Source of the DNA: an uncultured Spartobacteria bacterium
GTDB taxonomy: Bacteria; Verrucomicrobiota; Verrucomicrobiia; Chthoniobacterales; JAATET01
Assembly (NCBI GenBank): GCA_937901895.1
Contig: CALGTD010000068.1
Span: 3,130 to 67,129 of the forward strand
Length of the DNA stretch: 64,000 nucleotides
Direction of reading: 5' to 3'
The translations under genes and the position numbers were made by a program. Below the pieces are notes generated by a model. It did no database searches, had not been told where the DNA came from, and was given only the letters and a program-made list of their open reading frames with translations. Positions within the stretch are counted from its first letter, which is position 1. Each line of letters begins with the position of its first letter. Shown here piece after piece: positions 54,712 to 64,000 of this stretch.

Positions 54712-56844
54712 ATGACAAAGCTCCCCCTGCTCCTGCTCGCCGCCGTTGCGCTCGCCGCCCGCGCGGAGAAGCCGCTCGTCGATTTCGTCGATCCATTTCT
54801 CGGCACGGCGCCACTCACGAACGTCTCGGACATCGGCTTCGAGCCGCCCTGGCGCGTCTGGGCGGGACTGACATTTCCGGGGGCATCCCTGCCGAACGCG
54901 ATGGTCCAGCTAAGCCCGATCACGGAATGGGGAAGCGGCGCGGGCTACGAATACGAGGACGACACGATCCGCGCGTTCACGCACACGAACAAGGGTCACT
55001 GGAACCTTTGCCACATTCCGCTCATGCCGGCAGCCGGTGAAGTCGACCCAAACGACTTTTCATCGAAGTTTGACCACGCGCACGAATCCGCCGCCCCCGG
55101 TTACTATCGCGTTCTCCTCGACCGCCACGGCATTGATGCGGAATTCACGACCACGCTGCGGACTGGAATGCATCGCTACACCTTCCCGAAGGGCGCGGAG
55201 AAAAAACTCATCGCCGATCTCGGCATCTCGAACGAACGCGTGCGCGATTGGAAAATAGAGCAGGACGGGCCGAATGCCTTCCGCGGATTCCAGAACACCG
55301 GGCAGACCGTGTATTTTTACGCGGTCACGAATCACGAGATCGCACGTATCGAAACCGTGAAAGGGGACGAGCGTGACATCGCTGTCATTCATTTCGCGGA
55401 TTCCGACGAGCCGCTGGAGATTCGCATCGGGCTCTCATGGGTGAGCACGGAGAATGCGAAGGAAAACCTCGAAACCGAACTGGGTGATAAATCGTTCGCA
55501 GAGGTCCGTGCCGACGCGACGGCGACGTGGGAGGCATTGCTCTCAAAGATCCGCGTGAAGGGCGGCACCGAGCGCGAGAAAGGGCTGTTCTATTCCTGCC
55601 TCTACCGCGCGTTTCTCTGGCCCGTCCTGCGCAGCGATGTGAACGGCGAATTCACCGATCAGGCGCGCAAGGTCGTGAAGAAGAACTTCCGGTATTACGA
55701 GATCCCGTCGCTCTGGGACGACTACCGCAACAAGCTCGTCCTGCTCGCGATGCTCGAGCCCGAAGTCACGAACGACGTGATCCAGTCGATGATCGACCGC
55801 GGCGAGGTCACGGGGTTCATGCCGATCTTTTTCCATGGCGACCATGCGGCTCCGTTCATCACCGGTTGCTATCTGCGCGGGGTGCGCGGTTACGACGTGA
55901 AGAAGGCTTACGACCTGCTCCTCCGAAATGCGACCGTCGAGAGCCGGCGCGCCCGGCCGCACGTCCAGGAGTTCATTGAGAAGGGCTACATCTCCACGCC
56001 CGCCATCGAGAATCCCAACGTCGAGACAAAGGCGAAGGCCGGCGTAACGAAGACGCTGGAATACGCCTACGACGACTACGCGATCGCCCGGCTCGCGAAG
56101 GAACTGGGCGACACGGAGACCCACGATGCGTTCATGAAACGCTCGCAGAACTACAAAAACGTTTTCGATTCCTCGACGGGTCTCATGCGCGGACGGCTGG
56201 AGAATGGCGACTGGGTCGAGCCGTTCGACCCGCAGTTTCCCTACTACGAATACATGTATCGCGAGGCGAACGCGTGGCAGTCCACGTTCTTCGCTCCGCA
56301 CGACACCGGCGGTCTCATCGCCCTCTACGAAAGTCCGGAGGCGTTCGAGGCGCAGCTCGACAAGCTGTTTTCCATTCCGTGGAACCCGACCCACATCGCG
56401 ATGAACGTAAACAGCTTCATCGGCCAGTATTGCCACGGCAACCAGCCCGACCACGGCTTCCCGTGGCTCTATTACTGGGTCGGCAAGCCGGAAAAATCCC
56501 AGGCCATCCTCGACGAGATCATGGCGCGATTCTACGGCATGGACGACGGCCGCACGCTCTGCGGCATGGACGACGCCGGAGAGATGACGTCGTGGTATGT
56601 CTTCACCGCGATCGGCATCTATCCCTATTCCCCCGCCGACGACGAATACATCGTGAGCGTTCCGATCTTCGACGAGGTCACCGTGCAACTGCCGGATGGA
56701 ACCTTCATGATCGCGAAATCGGGAGAGGGCCGGAAACTCGAAAAAATCTCCTACGATGGCAGACCGAGGAATGGTTGGTTCATTTCCCATTCGGAGCTTG
56801 TCCGCGGAAAGAATCTCCTTATCGAAACCGTGTCGGACGATTGA
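54712..56844 (+). CDS. Secreted GH92-family alpha-mannosidase
   Basis: A 710-residue exported glycoside hydrolase with a signal peptide (LPLLLLAAVALAARA, cleaved near residue 18). Family marks are DFVDPFLGTA at the start, the central region, CHGNQPDHGFPWLYYWVGKPE and CGMDDAGEMTSWYVFTAIGIYP, which match the calcium-dependent, inverting GH92 enzymes acting on alpha-1,2/1,3/1,6 mannosides. Standard length for the family. No transporter or sugar-use gene is adjacent, so the mannose source is unknown. Confidence 0.93.
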   Translation: MTKLPLLLLAAVALAARAEKPLVDFVDPFLGTAPLTNVSDIGFEPPWRVWAGLTFPGASLPNAMVQLSPITEWGSGAGYEYEDDTIRAFTHTNKGHWNLCHIPLMPAAGEVDPNDFSSKFDHAHESAAPGYYRVLLDRHGIDAEFTTTLRTGMHRYTFPKGAEKKLIADLGISNERVRDWKIEQDGPNAFRGFQNTGQTVYFYAVTNHEIARIETVKGDERDIAVIHFADSDEPLEIRIGLSWVSTENAKENLETELGDKSFAEVRADATATWEALLSKIRVKGGTEREKGLFYSCLYRAFLWPVLRSDVNGEFTDQARKVVKKNFRYYEIPSLWDDYRNKLVLLAMLEPEVTNDVIQSMIDRGEVTGFMPIFFHGDHAAPFITGCYLRGVRGYDVKKAYDLLLRNATVESRRARPHVQEFIEKGYISTPAIENPNVETKAKAGVTKTLEYAYDDYAIARLAKELGDTETHDAFMKRSQNYKNVFDSSTGLMRGRLENGDWVEPFDPQFPYYEYMYREANAWQSTFFAPHDTGGLIALYESPEAFEAQLDKLFSIPWNPTHIAMNVNSFIGQYCHGNQPDHGFPWLYYWVGKPEKSQAILDEIMARFYGMDDGRTLCGMDDAGEMTSWYVFTAIGIYPYSPADDEYIVSVPIFDEVTVQLPDGTFMIAKSGEGRKLEKISYDGRPRNGWFISHSELVRGKNLLIETVSDD

Positions 56845-56881
56845 CGGAGCGTTGTGCGCAGCGTCGTCCGACGGCCGATGA

Positions 56882-56911
56882 TTGACCTCCGGACGGCCAA
56901 AGGACTATTTC
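56882..56911 (+). promoter_or_regulatory. Promoter of the 499-residue unknown-function gene
   Basis: TTGACC and TATTTC separated by 18 nt; the -10 box ends 6 nt before the ATG at 56918, again with no room for a leader. Confidence 0.5.
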
Positions 56912-56917
56912 CGGCAA

Positions 56918-58417
56918 ATGACAACTCCGCCACCGCTGCCACACGCCAAGTCCCGGAGAAGGACGCTTCTGTTCGTCATTCTGGCAGGGTGTTGCGCGGC
57001 TCTGGCGGTTCACACCGTCATGCGCAACGCCTCGTCGGAGGATGATTCGCCATCTCCGCCGCCCGAGGAAGCGTCGGTTCATCCAATTCCTCTTCGGGAA
57101 ATCGATGTGGACAAACTCGTCACGCAGTATTCCGACAAACTCGACTATTTCCGGAAACTCGACGCTGCCACGCTGGCGGAATACGAACGCAACAACCCAG
57201 CAGACGCGAGCTGGTTCGCAGACGGGCGCCAGGCGGTGCGACTGTTCACCGTGGTGCTCGTATGGGGCGATTTCTACGGCCAGGGTCTGCTTCAAACCTC
57301 CGACGCCTACGCCGCGGCTGCGTGGAAAAAAGGCTGCCGCGATCCGTTGATTGAAACGATCTGTGACGTCTTCCAATTTCAAGACCGCTACTCCAGCAGT
57401 CCTCAGAGCGCGCAGGCTCACATCGACCATACCCAGCGCCTGCTCTCGAGCGGCTATTCCGCCGTCTTCAAATTGTCGGCCCTCAGCATGCTGTTGAAGA
57501 ACCTGACATTCAGTCAGGTGAACTGCCCGGATCTGGAGGAAACTCTCGGGCGTTTCTGGGAACGAATTCCCGAATTCATTCCGACCGTGGGAGAGCAGTT
57601 CACGGCATTGCTCAAGGAGGAGGTTCCCACCGATGTGGTCTTCTCGCGCGGGAACTTTTTCTTCGATCGCGTCGATGACAGTGAATGGCTCGTCCCTGTG
57701 GAAAATGAAATCGAAAGGGCCTTCGCCCGCGAAAACCCCACTCATCCCGCCCGTGCTGCGCTCCGGGGAGATTTTCTCATCCAGTGGGCCTGGCAGGCCC
57801 GCGGATCGGGTTGGGCGCATACCGTGACCGAGGAGGGGCGCCGCTTCATGCAGGACCGTCTGGACCAGGCGAACAGGACACTGACCACAGCCTACGAAAA
57901 AAATCCCTCCGACTATCTCGCTGCGACGTTGATGCTCGTAGTGGAACTCGGACAGGGCAATGGCCACGATGTGATGGAAATGTGGTTTGAGCGGGCAATG
58001 AAGGATCGGCCGGACAATTTCACCGCCTGCTCTCGGAAAGCCTGGTATCTGCAGCCCCGTTGGTATGGCTCCCCGCAGGAAGTGGTGGAGTTTGGCATCG
58101 AGTGCGTCCGCTCCGAAAACTGGCGCGGAAAATTGCCGCTGATTCTCCCGATTGCCATCAAGGATCTCGCCGATCAGCAGGAGGATCTCTACCGCAACGA
58201 CGAGGTGTGGAACCTAGTCGCCCCGGTTTACGAGAAATTCCTTGAGCACTATCCCGACAGCATTTCCACCCGCACGACCTACGCCGATTGCGCCGCGCGA
58301 GGCGGTCGCATCGATGTTCTGCAAAAGCAGCTCTCGGAGCTCGGTGAAAACTGGGACCGCAGCGTTTGGTCCAATGCGGATTACGACCGCATTTCACGAC
58401 TCGCAAAACAGCCGTAA
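56918..58417 (+). CDS. Membrane-anchored protein of unknown function with TPR-like region
   Basis: A 499-residue protein with a short basic cytoplasmic start, one membrane anchor (TLLFVILAGCCAALAVHTVM, about 16-35), a Ser/Pro/Glu linker (about 38-55) and a largely helical domain with repeat-like segments (YAAAAWKKGCRDPLIETICDVFQF, MWFERAMKDRPDNFTACSRKAWYL). No catalytic motif or known family is recognised. The ATG at 56918 is chosen because the promoter sits right before it. It is followed by another unknown gene 39 nt later, so the two may be co-transcribed. Confidence 0.7.
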   Translation: MTTPPPLPHAKSRRRTLLFVILAGCCAALAVHTVMRNASSEDDSPSPPPEEASVHPIPLREIDVDKLVTQYSDKLDYFRKLDAATLAEYERNNPADASWFADGRQAVRLFTVVLVWGDFYGQGLLQTSDAYAAAAWKKGCRDPLIETICDVFQFQDRYSSSPQSAQAHIDHTQRLLSSGYSAVFKLSALSMLLKNLTFSQVNCPDLEETLGRFWERIPEFIPTVGEQFTALLKEEVPTDVVFSRGNFFFDRVDDSEWLVPVENEIERAFARENPTHPARAALRGDFLIQWAWQARGSGWAHTVTEEGRRFMQDRLDQANRTLTTAYEKNPSDYLAATLMLVVELGQGNGHDVMEMWFERAMKDRPDNFTACSRKAWYLQPRWYGSPQEVVEFGIECVRSENWRGKLPLILPIAIKDLADQQEDLYRNDEVWNLVAPVYEKFLEHYPDSISTRTTYADCAARGGRIDVLQKQLSELGENWDRSVWSNADYDRISRLAKQP

Positions 58418-58456
58418 AACTGGATCCGTCCGAGCCAGCCGACAGGACTCCCGCCA

Positions 58457-58909
58457 ATGCCAAACGCCTTTCGCGCCATCGACGGCACGCTCTGGAGAGC
58501 CGGGCAGCACATCCCCCTCACGCTGCCCGACGGCTCCGTGGTCACCGAGAAATGGGCGGGCTCCGCGACCGAGGAGAAGCTCGCTTGGTGGCTGCGTCCC
58601 TCCACCGAAAATGTCCTCGCGCACACGCTGGCCGTTGCTGCAATTGGCACCGACGATGGCGGGGAGCCGGTCTGGGCCGATGCTCCCGAGGGAGCCTGCG
58701 CGTTCTTCGTCATCACCGCGCCGGAGCCCGGCAAGGACTACCGCCTCGCGAAGATGGTGACCACCGCAGCGTCACCGGCGATGGCTGCATGGATCGGGAA
58801 CGATCGCTTTGCGCTGCTGGGAACGCCCAGGCCAAACGGCGGTTTCGTGAAGGTGAATCCTCCCGATCCGCCGGAGCCGCCTCCACGCCCGCAACTCGAA
58901 CTGTTCTGA
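58457..58909 (+). CDS. Small protein of unknown function ending in a clamp-binding-like QLELF tail
   Basis: A 150-residue, acidic-to-neutral soluble protein with no signal peptide or membrane segment. A compact domain (about 1-130) is followed by a proline-rich linker (NPPDPPEPPPRP) and a C-terminal QLELF. That five-residue motif at a flexible end resembles the QLxLF sliding-clamp-binding motif of bacterial polymerases and repair proteins. The domain itself is unrecognised. It lies 39 nt after the previous gene and 94 nt before the amine oxidase gene. Confidence 0.6.
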   Translation: MPNAFRAIDGTLWRAGQHIPLTLPDGSVVTEKWAGSATEEKLAWWLRPSTENVLAHTLAVAAIGTDDGGEPVWADAPEGACAFFVITAPEPGKDYRLAKMVTTAASPAMAAWIGNDRFALLGTPRPNGGFVKVNPPDPPEPPPRPQLELF

Positions 58910-58966
58910 TTCTCGCGACGTTTCGCCGGGACACAAAAACGAGCTCGGAATTGCCGCAGGATCGCA

Positions 58967-58996
58967 TTGGCAAGTCGGGCAACGTTTGAATAGTTT
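58967..58996 (+). promoter_or_regulatory. Promoter of the amine oxidase gene
   Basis: TTGGCA and TAGTTT with an 18-nt spacer, the -10 box ending 7 nt before the ATG at 59004; AATAGT (58989-58994) with a 16-nt spacer is an alternative reading. Confidence 0.45.
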
Positions 58997-59003
58997 CGCG
59001 CGC

Positions 59004-60509
59004 ATGTCGAATCCCCCGTCCTCCGGCGCCACGCGGCGCAGCTTCCTTCGGGGTGCGGTCGGCGCCGTCGCCGCCACACCATTTGCCGGTTCATTGCTCG
59101 CTCAATCGGAACCACCCGAGGCGAAACCAGCCGCGCCCGGGGAGTCGCTGGAGGTTCTTGTCCTCGGCGCTGGAATGTCCGGCCTGACGGCGGCGCTTTC
59201 GCTGCACCGCGCCGGACACAAGGTGCGCGTGATCGAGTATCAGGATCGCGTCGGCGGCCGGTTGCTTTCCGTGCCGCTGAAGGGCGGGCAGTTCACCGAG
59301 GCGGGCGGCGGCCATTTCCGCTCGAACATGCCGTATGTGCTCAGCTACGTGCGCCATTTCGGGCTGCCGCTTCTATCGCTGAACGACGGACTTCCCCGCT
59401 ACCTCTACGGCGGGAAGGTCGCGGAATCGGCGTTTCTCGCGAACTGGCCGTTCGATCTGAAGCCCGAGGAACGCAACGTCACCGTCGCCTCGACGCTCAA
59501 CCACTATCTCTATCTCAACGGCCTCGACACCGACACCGTGCTCGACGCGAACTGGCCCGATCCGGTCACGCGCGAGCGCCTCGACAGTCTCACCGTCGCC
59601 GACATGCTGAAAAAGGTCGGCGCGTCCGACGCGTTCATCCAGCTTCTCGACGCGCACGGCGGCACGTTCACGAGCAGCTCACCCGCGCTGGGTGCGATTC
59701 CCGATCTCGCCTACCACTTCGGTGATCAGAATCTCTTCCGAATCAAGGGCGGCAACGACCAGCTGCCCAGGGCGATGGCGAAAGTTCTTGGAAATCGCAT
59801 CGTCCTCGGCGCGCCGGTTGTTTCCATCGACCAGTCCGGCCCAAAGGTCGTCGTGAAAGTGAAGGACGGCCGGGAGTTCTCGGGCGATCGCGTCGTCTGC
59901 ACGATTCCCTTCACGGTGCTGCAGGACGTCGCCGTCACACCGGACTGGTCGACGAAGAAAAAGACGATGTTCGAGGAGATGGAGTGGGACAAGACGGTGA
60001 AGATCATCGTCCAGACGAAAACCCCGGCGTGGCTCTCCAAGGGCGTGCATGGCTGGCCGCTTGCCGGCTCCGATCAGCCGTGGGAGCGCGTCATCGACAT
60101 TACCGGCAACGAACCCGGCGGCTACGGCAACGTCTTCTTCTACCTCAACGGCTCCAATGCCGACCGCCATCTCGCCCGTTCCCGCGAAACGCGGGCGCAG
60201 GAAACCGTGGACCTCTTCCGCAAGGACATGCCCGACCTCTTCGACGAGATCGTCACCCTGCAGGACTTCGCGTGGTCCGAGCAGCCGTGGATCCGCGGCT
60301 CCTTCGGCGGACCTCCCGTCGGTGGTGCGTGGATGATCGACGAATGGACGAAGCCCGAAGGCCGAATCCATTTTGCCGGAGACTTCACGACGATGAAGAC
60401 CGGCTGGGTGGAAGGCGCCATCGAGTCCGGCCTGCGCGCGGCGCGGCAGATCGATCCGAGCGCCAGGCCCGAGGTCGAGCCCGGCCTGCGTCAGGAAGTC
60501 AAGGCGTAG
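59004..60509 (+). CDS. Tat-exported FAD-dependent amine oxidase
   Basis: A 501-residue flavoenzyme. The N-terminus has a twin-arginine signal (RRSFLRGAVGAVAATPFAGS, Arg11-12), so the folded FAD protein is exported to the periplasm. FAD binding is shown by VLGAGMSGLTAALSLHRAGHKV (GxGxxG) and RVGGR; the C-terminal motif RIHFAGDFTTMKTGWVEGAI matches flavin monoamine oxidases / L-amino acid oxidases. A TTG at 58986 would add six residues ahead of the Tat signal. The substrate is unknown. Confidence 0.9.
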   Translation: MSNPPSSGATRRSFLRGAVGAVAATPFAGSLLAQSEPPEAKPAAPGESLEVLVLGAGMSGLTAALSLHRAGHKVRVIEYQDRVGGRLLSVPLKGGQFTEAGGGHFRSNMPYVLSYVRHFGLPLLSLNDGLPRYLYGGKVAESAFLANWPFDLKPEERNVTVASTLNHYLYLNGLDTDTVLDANWPDPVTRERLDSLTVADMLKKVGASDAFIQLLDAHGGTFTSSSPALGAIPDLAYHFGDQNLFRIKGGNDQLPRAMAKVLGNRIVLGAPVVSIDQSGPKVVVKVKDGREFSGDRVVCTIPFTVLQDVAVTPDWSTKKKTMFEEMEWDKTVKIIVQTKTPAWLSKGVHGWPLAGSDQPWERVIDITGNEPGGYGNVFFYLNGSNADRHLARSRETRAQETVDLFRKDMPDLFDEIVTLQDFAWSEQPWIRGSFGGPPVGGAWMIDEWTKPEGRIHFAGDFTTMKTGWVEGAIESGLRAARQIDPSARPEVEPGLRQEVKA

Positions 60510-60518
60510 CCCGTTGCC

Positions 60519-61070
60519 TCACGCACGCTCCGCCGCATCGCGACCGAGTGCGGCGAGGCGGAGCACGGTATTCCAGTTGCGCGCGGTGTTTTCGACGCCG
60601 ATCCACGCGTCGAACTTCTCCGCCATCCTGCAGCGGCCGAATCCGTTCGGCGTGTGCAGATAGGCGACGCGGTCGATCACCAGCAGATCCTCGTCGCCCA
60701 CGGCGCAGGCCCGCACGCGCGCGACATTCGCGGAGTCCGGCACGCTCTCCAGCAGCGCCGCATGCACGGTCGTGGGAGCCGCGTCCGCCTGCGCGGAGAA
60801 GGGATTGCCTGCAATCACCGCCTCCCATTCCTCTAGCGTCGGCGCGAAGATCGCCTTCTCGAATCCGAACTCCCGCCGGCACAGCTCCGCGATCGTCGCC
60901 ACGACCTTGCCACGCGAGAGACGGCTGCGCACCACTGCGTTCCCGCTGTTGATGTAGGTCGCGACATTTTCGAATCCCTCCTCCGTGAGTTTCTCGCGCA
61001 GCGGCTTTGTCGGCAGCTGCGTCTTCCCGCCTACACCGCGAAAGAGAATCACGTAGACCGTCCGCTTCAT
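60519..61070 (-). CDS. DUF1697-family protein
   Basis: A 183-residue cytoplasmic protein. VYVILFRGVGGKTQLPTKPLREKL, ATYINSGNAVV and NPFSAQADAAPTTVHAALL are typical of DUF1697, a broad family with no settled function. The family opening is normally a LLRGINVGG-like segment, here FRGVGGK. I start at the ATG at 61070, giving normal family length. It is divergent from the SRPBCC gene and convergent with the amine oxidase gene, 9 nt apart. Confidence 0.85.
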   Translation of the reverse strand: MKRTVYVILFRGVGGKTQLPTKPLREKLTEEGFENVATYINSGNAVVRSRLSRGKVVATIAELCRREFGFEKAIFAPTLEEWEAVIAGNPFSAQADAAPTTVHAALLESVPDSANVARVRACAVGDEDLLVIDRVAYLHTPNGFGRCRMAEKFDAWIGVENTARNWNTVLRLAALGRDAAERA

Positions 61071-61182
61071 TCCGGAACCCTGCCGCCGGCACGCCCGGCA
61101 TTCAATCCGTGCCCGTGATTTTTTTGCGCGGAATTGTCCCCAACGCCCCTCCCCGTTCGTCGCAGAAACGAACCCTGTTTCC

Positions 61183-61635
61183 ATGAGCGACACCCACACC
61201 ATCCGCCTGCACCGCGTCCTCCGCGCCACTCCTGACCGCGTCTACCGCGCCTTCCTCGACCCCGACGCCCTGGTAAAATGGTCCCCGCCGCACGGCTTCA
61301 CCGGAAAGGTGCACGAAATGAATGCAACCGTCGGCGGCAGTTACCGGATGTCGTTCACGAACTTCTCCACCGGCAGCAGCCATTCCTTCGGCGGCACGTA
61401 TCTCGAGTTGATCCCGAACCAGCGCATCCGCCACACCGACAAGTTCGAGGAAGGGCTGCCCGGCGAGATGACGGTGACGGTCGATCTGAAACCCGTCTCC
61501 TGCGGCACGGAACTGCACATCGTGCAGGAGGGTGTGCCGGCCGTCATTCCCGCGGAAGCCTGCTACATGGGCTGGCAGGAATCGCTCACGCTCCTCGCCC
61601 AGCTCGTCGAGCCGGAGATTCCCGACCAGGCCTGA
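61183..61635 (+). CDS. SRPBCC/AHSA1-type ligand-binding domain protein
   Basis: A 150-residue START-like protein. RVLRATPDRVYRAFLDPDALVKWSPPHGF is the typical AHSA1 opening, followed by GGSYRMSF, GTYLELIPNQRI and GWQESLTLLAQLVE at the end. These small alpha/beta grip proteins bind hydrophobic ligands or regulate stress responses; the ligand here is unknown. A run of seven T occurs upstream near 61112, without a usable promoter. It is convergent with the serine hydrolase gene. Confidence 0.88.
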   Translation: MSDTHTIRLHRVLRATPDRVYRAFLDPDALVKWSPPHGFTGKVHEMNATVGGSYRMSFTNFSTGSSHSFGGTYLELIPNQRIRHTDKFEEGLPGEMTVTVDLKPVSCGTELHIVQEGVPAVIPAEACYMGWQESLTLLAQLVEPEIPDQA

Positions 61636-61666
61636 CGTGGGCCGGCCTCGCGCGGTGGGCGCCGAC

Positions 61667-63217
61667 TCATCGCGCAGGTGCCGCGGCTGGTGCGACCCGC
61701 TGGAACCGAATCGGAATCCCATCCCCGTAGTCCACCAACCTCTCGACGACGCCGTCGCCGACCTCGAACTCCACGCGGACCTTGCCCGTGCGCAGGTCCT
61801 CGTTTGCATTCGTCTGACGTCCGAGAAACGTGTTGGTGTCGGCTTTACCGACCGCAAGGTCGACCGTTTGCCCCCCACGCCGCGCATAGCGGAGGCGGGC
61901 TCCATCCACCTCCACGGTCACGCGACCCAGCACGGGGTTCTCGTAATCGCCGGCATAGTCCGCAAGGGGCAGCGCTGCCGGCTGCGATTTCCCCGCCAGT
62001 TCCTGCCAGTGACTCTCCACCGCGCTCCGTTCCGCGAGATGGTCCCGGAAGCGTTTCAACAATGCGTCGCCAGGTTCCGGCCCCTTTCCGCCGAGGAAAT
62101 GGCGGGCAATGCGATCGAACACCACCGTCCGGAATTCGCAGTCGTCGAGATTTGTCAGGATGGCCACGCCGAGCCCGATCTCCGGCAGCAAAGCGACATA
62201 GGCGCTCATGCCGTCGATGTTCCCGTTGTGCCACACAAGGCAATGTCCGTCGTAAAGCTGCGTCACCCACCCGAGGCAGTAGGAATTGAGCGGATATGGC
62301 GAAGCCCTCGCCTCGCCTTCCGCGGACACGGTCCACATCGGCGTGTGCGCGGAATGCAGGACTCGCAGCGTCTCCGCCGACACCAGCGGCAGGTCGCCGT
62401 TCGCGCCGAGATTCACCTTCAGCCACGGCACGAGATCCTTCGCGCAAGACACGATGCTCCCGGCCGGCCCGATGTTGTGCATGTCCCGATAATCGATCGC
62501 AACGGGCGCGCCCTCGTAATCGAGAATGTGCGGGCGGGCGATGTTGTCCTGTCCCTCGAGCCCGGCGTCGGTCGCCCATGTGCGCGTCATTCCGAGCGGC
62601 TCGAACATCTCCTTCGTGAGGAAGTCGTCCCACGTCCGCCCGTCCGCGATTTTCGGAATCATCATCCCGGCGAGCAGGAACATCACGTTGCGGTATTGAT
62701 ACTGGTAGCGGAATCCCTCGCTGAACGGCACGCGCTTCAATCGTTCGAGGATCTCCTCGCGCGAAAACCCCGTGCCATACCAGAGCGAATCGCCCATCGC
62801 ATCCAGCCCGCTGTGGTTCGCCAGCAGGTCGCTGATCCTGATTTCCTCCGTCACCCACGGGTCGGACAATTCCAGCCCAGGGTCGATTTCCTGCACGCGC
62901 GTGTTCCAGCGGATCCTGCCGCGATCCACCAGCATTCCCATCGCCGTGGCGGTGAAGGCCTTCGTCGTCGACCCGATCGCAAAGAGCGTCTCCCCATCCA
63001 CCTTCCCCGGCTTCCCCGCCTCGCGCACGCCGTAGCCTTTCACGAGGATTGGCCTGCCATCCTTCACCACCGCAATCGCCAGACCCGGCAGCTTCCATTC
63101 CTCCATCCCCTTCTCGATGAACGCGTCGAGGTCCGGCGGCAGCTCCGCCGCAAATAACGGGCCCACGAGCGCAAGTGCCACGAGACCGGTCGGGCATCGG
63201 AAGAGGAACGTCCGCAT
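61667..63217 (-). CDS. Secreted serine hydrolase, class C beta-lactamase-like
   Basis: A 516-residue exported protein: signal peptide (TGLVALALVGPLFAA, cleaved near residue 24), then a beta-lactamase/DD-peptidase fold with the active-site SxxK at Ser83-Lys86 (GSTTKAF) and Y-x-N at 175-177 (YRN). A C-terminal part (about 420-510) resembles DUF3471. Proteins like this are often esterases or DD-peptidases rather than true beta-lactamases, so resistance cannot be inferred. TTAGAT 7 nt before the ATG may be a -10 box. Confidence 0.9.
   Translation of the reverse strand: MRTFLFRCPTGLVALALVGPLFAAELPPDLDAFIEKGMEEWKLPGLAIAVVKDGRPILVKGYGVREAGKPGKVDGETLFAIGSTTKAFTATAMGMLVDRGRIRWNTRVQEIDPGLELSDPWVTEEIRISDLLANHSGLDAMGDSLWYGTGFSREEILERLKRVPFSEGFRYQYQYRNVMFLLAGMMIPKIADGRTWDDFLTKEMFEPLGMTRTWATDAGLEGQDNIARPHILDYEGAPVAIDYRDMHNIGPAGSIVSCAKDLVPWLKVNLGANGDLPLVSAETLRVLHSAHTPMWTVSAEGEARASPYPLNSYCLGWVTQLYDGHCLVWHNGNIDGMSAYVALLPEIGLGVAILTNLDDCEFRTVVFDRIARHFLGGKGPEPGDALLKRFRDHLAERSAVESHWQELAGKSQPAALPLADYAGDYENPVLGRVTVEVDGARLRYARRGGQTVDLAVGKADTNTFLGRQTNANEDLRTGKVRVEFEVGDGVVERLVDYGDGIPIRFQRVAPAAAPAR

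Positions 63218-64000
<783 letters not shown>

Noticed and set aside
61085..61120. GGCACG/CGTGCC inverted repeat followed by seven T (terminator-like)
   Set aside because: It lies between divergent gene starts (DUF1697 and SRPBCC), where no + strand gene ends; the 14-nt loop and 6-bp stem are weak.
61667..63217. Beta-lactamase (antibiotic resistance) reading of the serine hydrolase
   Set aside because: The fold is class-C-like, but the DUF3471-type C-terminus and the wide range of esterase/peptidase functions make resistance unsupported.

Overview
The window is high-GC bacterial chromosome, densely coded on both strands, with no phage, insertion sequence, CRISPR array or RNA gene that I can see. 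The best guess for the host is a Gram-negative member of the Verrucomicrobiota. This is an inference from gene content: an exosortase fused to an EpsI domain, a PEP-CTERM protein with autotransporter-type beta-strand repeats, Kdo/heptose (LPS) genes, an archaeal-type ProRS and GH92 / DUF3472 proteins. No ribosomal RNA or marker phylogeny was available to confirm it.

Region 1 (1-2102) holds the 3' end of proS and the LPS precursor genes gmhB and kdsB. Region 2 (2314-31753) is a large exopolysaccharide locus. On the + strand lie an outer-membrane barrel, a Wza-like export lipoprotein, a Wzc-like BY-kinase and a polyprenyl glycosylphosphotransferase. On the - strand lies a 19-gene run (27902 down to 7963) of twelve glycosyltransferases, two FkbM methyltransferases, a Wzm/Wzt ABC exporter, a Wzy-like polymerase, an acetyltransferase and the exosortase-EpsI fusion. 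Thirteen of its 18 junctions are 4-nt ATGA overlaps, so it looks like one translationally coupled operon. Divergent from it are an O-antigen-ligase/TPR protein and a membrane-anchored TPR protein. A hybrid histidine kinase and a PEP-CTERM surface protein (a candidate exosortase substrate) follow at 31759-36477.

Region 3 (36592-48557) is housekeeping and stress functions: an EIIA-Ntr-like protein overlapping argS, typA/bipA, a small secreted protein, a YghZ-type reductase, a DUF3472 protein, an RND efflux pair and a two-domain LOG-family protein. Region 4 (48724-54581) is a compact four-gene DNA-repair operon: Lhr-like helicase, PdeM phosphoesterase, radical-SAM repair protein and a DUF4130-UdgX fusion. 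Region 5 (54712-64000) holds a GH92 glycosidase, two proteins of unknown function (one ending in a sliding-clamp-like QLELF tail), a Tat-exported amine oxidase, DUF1697, SRPBCC and serine-hydrolase genes, and the start of katG.

The themes that stand out are: (a) a polysaccharide pathway with both Wza/Wzc and Wzm/Wzt machinery and methyltransferases flanking Wzt; (b) the four-gene repair operon joining two modules, with clamp-binding-like motifs; and (c) several promoters whose -10 box lies only 6-7 nt before the start codon, suggesting leaderless mRNAs.
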